This document shows, in pieces, positions 1-6,266 of a stretch of DNA of 6,266 nucleotides. Each line of letters begins with the position of its first letter. The stretch's first letter is position 1. The notes below the pieces were generated by a model. The model searched no databases. It was not told where the DNA came from and saw nothing but the letters and a program-made list of their open reading frames with translations. The stretch lies in contig DDIC01000068.1 in NCBI GenBank assembly GCA_002338335.1, positions 1,826-8,091 on the forward strand, given 5' to 3'. Origin of the DNA: Bacteroidetes bacterium UBA1860. Lineage in GTDB: Bacteria > Bacteroidota > Rhodothermia > Balneolales > Balneolaceae. The translations under genes and the position numbers were made by a program.

Positions 1-1498
1 CCACATCCAGCGGCTGCAACTGCGAAATCGCAAGGCCACCATACACCAATACATACCCTCCAAGCACAGCGGCTGGAGTCGTGAAGAAGAAATGAGTCCG
101 TTTTTGGATCTGTTTCACCGAGAACACCCCTGCAGAGCCTGCCATCATGGTGGCTAGATAAAATTCATAGCTCGAATCTTGAATCAAGGCGGTAGTGGAG
201 GCTAGCGTAAGAATGGCCAACATCCCTAGGCGTTGATCAAACAGAATGGTCAAGACAATCGGGGCAATCGCCAGGGGAACCATCTCCGCCTGGAACGAAT
301 CCACGCTGTATGAGACCCGGGTGATGGCTGTCATTAACGCGAGGACAATCAGCACGGGATATAGCGTACGCCATTGTCCAAAAATGTCGGGTCTGTAGAG
401 TCGAAGGTAGACCATCAAGATGAGATTAATCCCAATGACAAGGATCATTTCGCCGGCCATGCGGGTCCAGCGTTCAATCTGTGTGACTTCGGCGGATCGT
501 GCGGCGACATAGCTCTCTAAATGGGCGGCGCGCTCCTCGGTAACAATATCCCCGCGCCGAATAATAATCTGCCCTTGTGCAATTGCGCCCTTTGTGTTGG
601 AGAGTTTACTTAAAGCATTATCTAGACGTTGTTGAGACTCGGCGTCGCTGTAGAATGCGGTGGGTTGGAAGAGTCCGTCAGCTAGTGCATTTAGCGTTGC
701 CCGCGGAATGGTTGGTAGGGATTCGTGGGCTACTGCAACTGCTTGGATTGTGGCGGTCTGGGTGTCGTTTGCAACCGACTTGTTGAGGGTTCGTTCGGTT
801 CGTTGTGCGGTGTTTCGGATCATCACCTCAAGCGTCTCAATTTGGGGGAGCTCACGGTCGAGAATGATCGCGGTTTGGGCCTTCATTAAGGCTTGCTCAA
901 GGGGAGCTAGAGTGCGCTGAAGAGCGGGGAGTGAGGCTTGGGTGCCTAATGTTTGTTGAAGCTCTGCCCACTGTGATTCGTCCAGGTTAAAGGGTAAAGA
1001 GGCTTGTGCCTGCTCGTCAAGTGCGGCCTGTGCCTGCTCGGCATTTTCTGACTGATCGCCATCTTGAGCCTGCACAGATGACCGATTATCCTCTGGATTT
1101 GCGCGCTGTTCTAATACCTGCTCAATCGCTGAAAGCCGCTCCATCCAGCGCCCTTCGAGCTCATCCCGCAAGAGCTCAGGCTCGGTGTTTTGAATAAATA
1201 CAGGGGGTGTTTGCCGTCTTGTGAGGCTCTCCTCGGTCTCAATTTCTTGGGCTGATTTTAGAATGGGAAATGTCAGGTCGGCGGTCAAGTCGTCGTGTCG
1301 CCATGGCTCGAGCAGATTATACTCCGGCAAGATCCGAAAGGTATTCCCCGGTAGAGAGGCCAGAACGATCACTGCAAAAGCCACCAAGCCTGTCCATTTG
1401 AGCACAGTTTCGGTCTGAATTCGCTTGGGAGCCTCAGTTTGAGGCGCAACGGGCGTTTTTTGCCCTTTTTTATCCTGTGATGTGGTAGATGAGGCCAT
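1..1498 (-). CDS. pgpH: 7TM-HD family cyclic-di-AMP phosphodiesterase (PgpH-like), C-terminus off the left edge
   Basis: Reading leftward from ATG 1498, the frame stays open for 499 codons to the window edge. An N-terminal membrane helix lies at about residues 35-50. It is followed by a long extracytoplasmic region (about 60-340) with the 7TMR-HDED features: LTADLTFPI near 74, RRQTPPVF near 95, and the closing GQIIIRRGDIVTEE at 309-322. A run of hydrophobic helices follows (about 347-365, 378-394, 404-420, 425-440, 445-459, 475-491), as in the 7TMR-HD membrane domain. The cytoplasmic HD domain, which in this family hydrolyses c-di-AMP to pApA, would lie beyond the left edge, so its catalytic residues cannot be checked. 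The extracytoplasmic domain carries an acidic, Gln/Ala-rich low-complexity stretch (about 138-175) with a duplicated EQAQA segment. The gene starts 53 bp after ligA on the same strand, probably cotranscribed. No clear Shine-Dalgarno is seen. Family assignment is firm; the enzymatic activity is inferred from the family. Confidence 0.88.
   Translation of the reverse strand, partial: MASSTTSQDKKGQKTPVAPQTEAPKRIQTETVLKWTGLVAFAVIVLASLPGNTFRILPEYNLLEPWRHDDLTADLTFPILKSAQEIETEESLTRRQTPPVFIQNTEPELLRDELEGRWMERLSAIEQVLEQRANPEDNRSSVQAQDGDQSENAEQAQAALDEQAQASLPFNLDESQWAELQQTLGTQASLPALQRTLAPLEQALMKAQTAIILDRELPQIETLEVMIRNTAQRTERTLNKSVANDTQTATIQAVAVAHESLPTIPRATLNALADGLFQPTAFYSDAESQQRLDNALSKLSNTKGAIAQGQIIIRRGDIVTEERAAHLESYVAARSAEVTQIERWTRMAGEMILVIGINLILMVYLRLYRPDIFGQWRTLYPVLIVLALMTAITRVSYSVDSFQAEMVPLAIAPIVLTILFDQRLGMLAILTLASTTALIQDSSYEFYLATMMAGSAGVFSVKQIQKRTHFFFTTPAAVLGGYVLVYGGLAISQLQPLDV
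1005..1040 (-). repeat. Direct repeat encoding duplicated EQAQA in the PgpH-like extracytoplasmic domain
   Basis: The 12-mer tgtgcctgctcg occurs at 1005-1016 and again at 1029-1040, a 24-bp period equal to eight codons. It encodes EQAQAALD followed by EQAQASLP. It lies in a low-complexity stretch absent from the usual HDED core and looks like an in-frame tandem duplication. Confidence 0.7.
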
Positions 1499-1530
1499 GG
1501 TTGGCTCGTTTCGCATTATTTTGGAGAATC

Positions 1531-1554
1531 AGCAGCTGGTTTAGCAGCTGGTCA
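1531..1554 (-). repeat. 12-bp tandem duplication at the ligA stop
   Basis: On the coding strand the units TGACCAGCTGCT and AAACCAGCTGCT follow each other, and the first contains the ligA TGA stop. Because CAGCTG is its own reverse complement, the two copies can also form a 6-bp stem with a 6-nt loop. No T-tract follows, so I do not call a terminator. Confidence 0.7.
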
Positions 1555-2418
1555 GTTCCCGTCGGTTTCTTCCTCAATCATACGCAAAAATTCAGCTTCA
1601 TCCATGATTTGTATGCCCCAGGCTCGCGCCTTATCGAGCTTGGACCCGGCTGATTCACCAGCCAATACAACGCTGGTTTTCTTGCTTACGCTACTACTCA
1701 CGGTCCCGCCATGCTCCTCGATGCGTTCAGCCGCTTGGGTGCGCGTGAGTGTGGGAAGTGTACCCGTTAATACAAAGGTCATCCCCTCAAATAGGGTAGA
1801 GGTGGTTTCTCGAGCCTCTTGTGTGAGGGTTAACCCGGCCTCTTGGAGTCGTTGGATCAGCTTTTGATTGGCTTCTCGGGCAAAAAAGGCTTGCAGGGAC
1901 TCCACAATCCGCGGTCCAATGGAAGGAATGGCAATGAGTTCGTCTTGTGATGCTGTCATAATGGCCTGCATGGAGCCCATATGTTGGGCAATATCTCGGG
2001 CCACGGTCTTGCCCACAAAACGGATGCCAAGGCCTTGTAGTACTTTTTCGAGGGGTTGAGCTTTGCTGGCTTGTATCGCCTCAATCGTGTTTTGGGCGCT
2101 TTTGTCAGCCATGCGCTCTAATCCTGCGATTTGGTCATGGGTGAGGCTATAAAAATCGGCCACCGATTCCACATATCCTTGCTCGATGAGCTGCCCAACG
2201 AGAGCTTCACCCAATCCATCAATATCCATGGCATCACGTGAGGCATAATAGGAGAGTCGCTCCAGCAGCTGTGGCGGGCAGGATGGATTCACGCATCGCC
2301 ACGCCACTTCATCGTCGAGTTTCACGACTTGTTGCTGACAGGCGGGACAGGCCTGTGGAAAGTCAAATGGGGGTTGGCGATCGGGCGCATGAAGACTGGA
2401 TGGCGCTACCGAAACCAC
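1552..2418 (-). CDS. ligA: C-terminal half of LigA (zinc finger, HhH, BRCT) downstream of the in-frame stop
   Basis: This open stretch begins at a GTG (2418) that is an ordinary Val in intact LigA (IIPQVV), so it is probably not a true start. The homologous frame extends back to 2514. Numbered from 2418, it holds the zinc-finger cysteines 24, 27, 42 and 47, then the signature SRDAMDIDGLGE (60-71). The helix-hairpin-helix region (about 98-195) includes LGIRFVGKTVA and IPSIGPRI. A BRCT domain (about 208-285) contains FVLTGTL and EHGGTVSSSVSKKTSVVLAG. It has no nucleotidyltransferase domain, so alone it cannot ligate DNA. The sequence shows no other decay, which points to a recent or artefactual stop. 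Confidence 0.8.
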   Translation of the reverse strand: MVSVAPSSLHAPDRQPPFDFPQACPACQQQVVKLDDEVAWRCVNPSCPPQLLERLSYYASRDAMDIDGLGEALVGQLIEQGYVESVADFYSLTHDQIAGLERMADKSAQNTIEAIQASKAQPLEKVLQGLGIRFVGKTVARDIAQHMGSMQAIMTASQDELIAIPSIGPRIVESLQAFFAREANQKLIQRLQEAGLTLTQEARETTSTLFEGMTFVLTGTLPTLTRTQAAERIEEHGGTVSSSVSKKTSVVLAGESAGSKLDKARAWGIQIMDEAEFLRMIEEETDGN

Positions 2419-2514
2419 CTGGGGGATAATTTCGCCCGCTTTTTCAATAATGACGAGATCCCCGACACGGATGTCCTTTCGGCGAAGTTCGTCCTCATTA
2501 TGTAGTGAGGCCCG

Positions 2515-3765
<1,251 letters not shown>

Positions 3766-3776
<11 letters not shown>

Positions 3777-5073
3777 TGGGTCGATCCACAAATTCGGTTG
3801 GCATCTGGATGTCTTGTTGCAGATTAATCGGCTGTGGATCGCGAGGTACCGACGCCATTTGAGGTGTGGACACGTTTAAAGTGAAGGTTGGAATCCCATT
3901 TTGAGCACTATTTGGTGAGATTGGGCCCAGGTCACGGCCATTCACAATCAGCCGAAGATTGCTAAATTGACCACTTAGGCGCATTTCCTGATCCATTTCG
4001 AAGCGCATCGCATGTCCTTGCTCGATCCAGTAGGGATCGATTTCGGGTTTTTGATCGCTCCACACGCGAATGGGCTCAAGTCGTCCGTTGGCTGCGTACA
4101 CCAACACGCTGTAGGTGGCATTCAGCGGGGATCCGTTACCGTTCGTCGCTATCTCTGTGTCTGGATTGAAGGGACCAGAACCGTTTTGACGGTTGTTGCC
4201 TGAGGATGCGGTTGCATTGGTTGCATTTGTTGCAATCGATCTATCGTTAGATCGATTATTAACGGATCGGTCAAGATTGCCGCCATCACTGGATAGGCTG
4301 TTGGATCGGCCATTCCCATTATCACTCGCAGTGCCTTGATTAATTTCCGTGGACGCAGGATCGAATGAAGAATTAGGATTTGAATTACTAGAATCAGTGT
4401 CTCGTTGGCTGAACCACCACACCAGGGTAATGACAGCCATGATTAAAAGAGTCCTTACAGCCCCAATGATCCAAACATGAGGGGGAATCGGAGTCCGTGT
4501 GCGCCCTTTGATGGGCTTGGAGGCCCAATCCACACCGTCCACGGGTGGTTTTTTGTAGCTTGGGGCGGTTACAGGTTGAGTCGAGGACACGTTGGCTGGG
4601 GTGCTCTCGGCGCTAGAGTCACTGCCCGCATTATTGCCACTAAGTCCGCTCTCATCACTATAATTTACTTCACCCGAATCCTCAGTTTTATTAATACTTT
4701 CACCCACACCTTCATCCACAACTTTACCCACAGTGTCATCAATGACAAGACGCTCTTTGGCAGGTGTTTTTTTGCCCTTTTTCTTCTGACTCGCCTCAAA
4801 ATAATCGATGAGTTGACGATTGTAACTCCCCAGCTCGACATAATCCAAGCAATCAATCAACACATCATCGGGCAGATTTAACGCTTTCCCATACGAGCGC
4901 ACAAAGGAGCGAATGTAGGTGATGTTGGACTCGAAATCCGAATCTTCAAAGAGCGTACCACTCTCAAAGGCCTCAATCCGGTCTATTGGAAAACGGGTTG
5001 CCTCATGGATGTCTTGAACCTCCAATTTGAGGTGTTTCCGAAGCAAGGTTAAATCTCGTGAAATCTCGCGCAT
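3766..5073 (-). CDS. rodZ: RodZ-like HTH membrane protein (cytoplasmic HTH, one TM helix, C-terminal beta domain)
   Basis: 435 residues from ATG 5073 to TAA 3766. Residues about 7-85 form an HTH_25-type Cro/C1-like helix-turn-helix (LTLLRKHLKLEVQDI, then ATRFPIDRIEAFESG, ITYIRSFVRSYGKALNL), as in RodZ, where it binds MreB. A charged then Ser/Asn/Gly-rich linker (95-190) leads to one transmembrane helix at about 200-221 (WIIGAVRTLLIMAVITLVWWF), preceded by basic residues, so the N-terminus is cytoplasmic. A long Asn/Ser/Gly-rich linker (224-318) holds NAT and NRS repeats. A beta-rich C-terminal domain (about 318-400; YSVLVYA, PIRVWSD, WIEQG, LRLIVNGRDLGP) resembles RodZ_C/DUF4115. By family it should help anchor the MreB elongation machinery and shape the cell. 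It heads the minus-strand unit with ligA and pgpH. AAAGAG just before ATG is at best a weak ribosome binding site. Architecture is clear; orthology to RodZ is inferred. Confidence 0.82.
4211..4237 (-). repeat. 9-bp triplet repeat encoding NAT units in the RodZ-like linker
   Basis: gttgcattg, gttgcattt and gttgcaatc follow one another at 4211-4219, 4220-4228 and 4229-4237, encoding the Asn-Ala-Thr repeats in the periplasmic linker. The last unit overlaps the left arm of the inverted repeat at 4234-4257. Confidence 0.8.
4234..4257. other. Perfect inverted repeat (10-bp stem, 4-nt loop) inside the rodZ-like gene
   Basis: aatcgatcta at 4234-4243 and tagatcgatt at 4248-4257 are exact reverse complements separated by tcgt. 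It lies in the low-complexity linker coding for the RSNDRSI segment. No U-run follows on either strand, so it is not a standard terminator. Confidence 0.85.
5051..5070 (-). repeat. 10-bp tandem duplication at the 5' end of the rodZ-like gene
   Basis: aaatctcgtg at 5051-5060 is followed by aaatctcgcg at 5061-5070, matching at 9 of 10 positions. It covers codons 2-8 of the rodZ-like gene, directly after its ATG. Confidence 0.7.
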
Positions 5074-5149
5074 AACTCTTTAAAATACCGATTAATTCCT
5101 CTACTGTGAAACATTGTAAGGTTTGTGTTTTAGGTGGTTCTGAAAGGGT
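5074..5149. promoter_or_regulatory. Divergent intergenic region between the rodZ-ligA-pgpH unit and comF
   Basis: These 76 A+T-rich bases separate two divergent starts and must hold promoters for both unless comF is transcribed from within rodZ. A minus-strand TACAAT (5118-5113) resembles a -10 box about 40 bp before the rodZ-like ATG, but no good -35 lies at the right spacing. On the plus strand TAAAAT (5081-5086) is a weak candidate for comF. I could not find a clean Bacteroidota TAnnTTTG box. The role follows from position; individual boxes are weak. Confidence 0.4.
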
Positions 5150-5710
5150 ATGAAACGTATTCAGACCCCTATAAAACCCAAGCAAATAATACTCACATTC
5201 ATTTCAGGGATGCGGGACATCAGCTCCACTATTCTAGAGGGAGCTCGGCAGTGGATATTCCCCCAAACGTGCGCCATGTGTGGGCGGCTTCGCACAGAGG
5301 CAGCAAACATCAGTGGGACACAGGGGATGTTGTGCCCGCTATGTGAATCCAAGGGATTTGATCTAGCCGGCCCGCTGGATCGGGTACTTCCTGAGGGATT
5401 GCAAAGTGTGCAAGCAGGCTTTCCGTTTGTGCGTGATGGCCCGCTGCAAGAGATGCTTCATGCGTTGAAATATCAGATCCGGCCAGATGTGGGAGAGCAA
5501 CTTGGCCGCATGGTAGCGATTCATAGGATGGCGTCGTGGCTAGAAGACAGTAATATTGAGCCTTCGAAGAGCCTGTTTATTGCGGTGCCTATTCATTGGC
5601 GACGACGCTTGGGACGTGGGTATAATCAAAGTGAAACCATTGCCCGAGGGATACAGGCGGTGTTCCCCGAATTGGAGATCTTGCCTCGAGGGGTGTTTGT
5701 GCGAAGGTGA
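5150..5710 (+). CDS. comF: N-terminal part of ComF (zinc finger and first half of PRTase domain), ending at the in-frame TGA
   Basis: 186 residues. It keeps the four zinc-finger cysteines and the RGYNQ block but stops at LEILPRGVFVRR, before the TQ motif and the PRPP-binding loop. On its own it therefore lacks the part that would bind the phosphoribosyl group and is unlikely to work as normal ComF. Confidence 0.75.
   Translation: MKRIQTPIKPKQIILTFISGMRDISSTILEGARQWIFPQTCAMCGRLRTEAANISGTQGMLCPLCESKGFDLAGPLDRVLPEGLQSVQAGFPFVRDGPLQEMLHALKYQIRPDVGEQLGRMVAIHRMASWLEDSNIEPSKSLFIAVPIHWRRRLGRGYNQSETIARGIQAVFPELEILPRGVFVRR
5708..5710 (+). other. Premature in-frame TGA inside comF
   Basis: The coding strand reads GTG CGA AGG TGA GCG ACG GGG ACG CAA, that is V-R-R-stop-A-T-G-T-Q. 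ComF relatives read an R-x-R-x-T-x-x-Q pattern here, so the stop most simply derives from CGA (Arg) by a C-to-T transition. Both flanks share one frame, so an indel is excluded. Confidence 0.9.
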
Positions 5711-5770
5711 GCGACGGGGACGCAAACTAAATTCTCGGAGCAAAAACGTGCTCGAAATATCCGAGGTGCG

Positions 5771-5992
5771 ATGGTGGTGAGGCAGAACGCTGAAGTGAAT
5801 GAGCAACTTTACACACTTGCGGCCAATAGGCCCGTGTGGATTCTTGTCGATGATGTGTTTACCTCAGGGGCAACATTATTTGAATGCTCAAGCGTGATAC
5901 GGCGTTGGGTACATCGTAAAGAACAGGTAGCGCAAGACCGGGCACCTACAATGCATGCTTGGGTGGTCGCAAACGCCGAAGATGGGATGTAA
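5771..5992 (+). CDS. comF: C-terminal fragment of ComF with the PRPP-binding loop
   Basis: Downstream of the TGA the frame stays open to TAA 5990-5992; the first ATG available is 5771. In the intact gene this ATG is an internal Met (RGAMVV), so it is not an evident start. The fragment contains WILVDDVFTSGATLFECSSVIRR, the PRTase loop, plus a short polar tail. Homology runs back to 5711, immediately after the stop codon. Confidence 0.6.
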   Translation: MVVRQNAEVNEQLYTLAANRPVWILVDDVFTSGATLFECSSVIRRWVHRKEQVAQDRAPTMHAWVVANAEDGM

Positions 5993-6000
5993 AATTTGGT

Positions 6001-6078
6001 ATCTTTTTGCGCAAAGTTTTTCTGCCAAGGTTTTCAGCAAGTTTTTCTGCTAATTTTCTGCCAAGTATTTCTGCAAAG
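6001..6078 (+). repeat. Degenerate T-rich 12-13 bp tandem repeat downstream of comF
   Basis: About five to six variants of tttttctgccaag lie head to tail: 6017-6029, 6030-6041 (gttttcagcaag), 6042-6053 (tttttctgctaa), 6054-6065 (ttttctgccaag) and 6066-6078 (tatttctgcaaag), with a weaker unit at 6001-6016. It begins 9 bp after the comF stop. The frames across it resemble no protein I know. Function is unknown; it contains no GC-rich hairpin. Confidence 0.7.
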
Positions 6079-6136
6079 TTCATCCAATGTCAACGTAGCG
6101 CCTCCAAAACAAAGCGCAACCTAAACTTCCTCAACA

Positions 6137-6266
6137 GTGGCCCAACGACATTTATACATCCTTCGCCATGGTCAAACCGATTATAATCTCAATCATAAGA
6201 TTCAAGGTCGGGGGATCAATGCACCGCTCAACGATACAGGCCGTTGGCAAGCCACTCGAGTGGCCG
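6137..6266 (+). CDS. Histidine phosphatase family protein (phosphoglycerate mutase-like), 5' end only
   Basis: From GTG 6137 the frame is open for 43 codons to the window edge. Residues 6-17 read LYILRHGQTDYN, the RHG motif of the histidine phosphatase superfamily with His11 the predicted phospho-acceptor. QGRGINAPLNDTGRWQA (23-39) matches the following conserved block (QG-x-x-x-x-PLxxxGxxQA). Members dephosphorylate small phosphorylated substrates; the substrate cannot be told from this portion (candidates include phosphoglycerate mutase-like or alpha-ribazole phosphatase-like enzymes). An in-frame TAA at 6122-6124 and the absence of any in-frame ATG before the RHG motif make GTG 6137 the likely start. 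No Shine-Dalgarno is visible. It follows comF by 144 bp on the same strand. Confidence 0.85.
   Translation, partial: MAQRHLYILRHGQTDYNLNHKIQGRGINAPLNDTGRWQATRVA

Larger units (their letters stand above)
5150..5992 (+). pseudogene. comF: ComF family phosphoribosyltransferase-like protein, interrupted by an in-frame TGA
   Basis: ComF proteins combine an N-terminal zinc finger with a PRTase-type domain; in competent bacteria they help process incoming single-stranded DNA, and elsewhere the role is unclear. The frame from ATG 5150 to TAA 5990-5992 spans 280 codons (typical ComF is about 230-240). Cysteines 41, 44, 62 and 65 form the CxxC pairs (CAMC, CPLC). LHALKYQ (103-109) and VPIHWRRRLGRGYNQSE (146-162) are typical ComF blocks. 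After the stop at codon 187 the same frame reads ATGTQTKFSEQKRARNIRGAM, and ILVDDVFTSGATL (231-243) is the PRPP-binding loop. TGA sits where R is usual (RRxRATGTQT), one base from CGA. The start could instead be ATG 5210 (residue 21), which would give a more usual length; neither ATG has a well-spaced ribosome binding site. Apart from the stop the gene looks intact. Confidence 0.83.

Noticed and set aside
577..920. Overlapping plus-strand open frames
   Set aside because: They are shadows of the PgpH-like gene, whose minus-strand frame is continuous and has recognisable HDED and 7TM features.
1531..1550. Rho-independent terminator after ligA
   Set aside because: The stem is only 6 bp, formed by two CAGCTG palindromes, and no T-run follows on the minus strand.
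1604..2059. Plus-strand open frames of 87 and 63 codons
   Set aside because: They lie opposite the HhH and BRCT coding region of ligA and show no protein-like features of their own.
4477..4881. 134-codon plus-strand open frame
   Set aside because: It is antisense to the RodZ-like gene across its TM and linker region, has no recognisable domain, and the opposite strand has a clear domain architecture.
5708..5710. TGA as a selenocysteine codon in comF
   Set aside because: The family position is normally Arg, not Cys, and I see no convincing selenocysteine insertion hairpin just downstream.
6006..6015. Palindrome tttgcgcaaa near a T-rich stretch as a comF terminator
   Set aside because: It has no loop, so it cannot form a proper hairpin, and it is better seen as part of the local repeat.
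5959..6186. 75-codon plus-strand open frame over the 3' end of comF and the repeat
   Set aside because: It overlaps comF in another frame, mostly translates the T-rich repeat, and ends inside the histidine phosphatase gene, whose RHG motif lies in a different frame.

Overview
The window is about half G+C and densely coding. It looks like a bacterial chromosomal housekeeping region rather than a mobile or defence island. The gene set (a RodZ-type HTH membrane protein, NAD-dependent DNA ligase LigA, a 7TM-HD PgpH-type c-di-AMP phosphodiesterase, ComF and a histidine phosphatase), the lack of good Shine-Dalgarno sequences at all five starts, and the style of the RodZ and phosphatase proteins suggest the Bacteroidota/Rhodothermota/Balneolota neighbourhood. 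That placement is inference and not secure.

Layout. Three genes run leftward on the minus strand with gaps of 63 and 53 bp, probably one transcription unit: rodZ-like (5073-3766), ligA (3702-1552) and pgpH (1498 to beyond the left edge). The pgpH reading frame is open from its start to the edge, giving 499 codons without a stop. A 76-bp divergent intergenic region (5074-5149) separates this unit from the plus-strand genes: comF (5150-5992), then 144 bp of repeat-containing DNA, then the first 43 codons of a histidine phosphatase starting at GTG 6137 and running off the right edge. No stretch longer than 300 bp lacks a gene, and I see no rRNA, tRNA, CRISPR or insertion sequence.

The most striking observation is that two of these genes are each cut by one premature in-frame stop, with clear homology continuing in the same frame on both sides. 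In ligA a TAA (2515-2517) replaces one residue of the OB-fold motif normally read as TTV-x-RASLHN. In comF a TGA (5708-5710) stands where an Arg is usual, just before ATGTQT. No indel is involved. The possible explanations are real nonsense mutations, sequencing or consensus error, or readthrough/suppression. LigA is normally essential, so the ligA case needs explaining.

A second theme is short tandem duplications (9-24 bp units) in linkers and at gene junctions, notably around the rodZ-ligA junction and at the end of ligA. A degenerate T-rich 12-13 bp repeat lies downstream of comF, and a perfect 10-bp-stem inverted repeat lies inside the RodZ linker. I found no convincing new multi-gene system.
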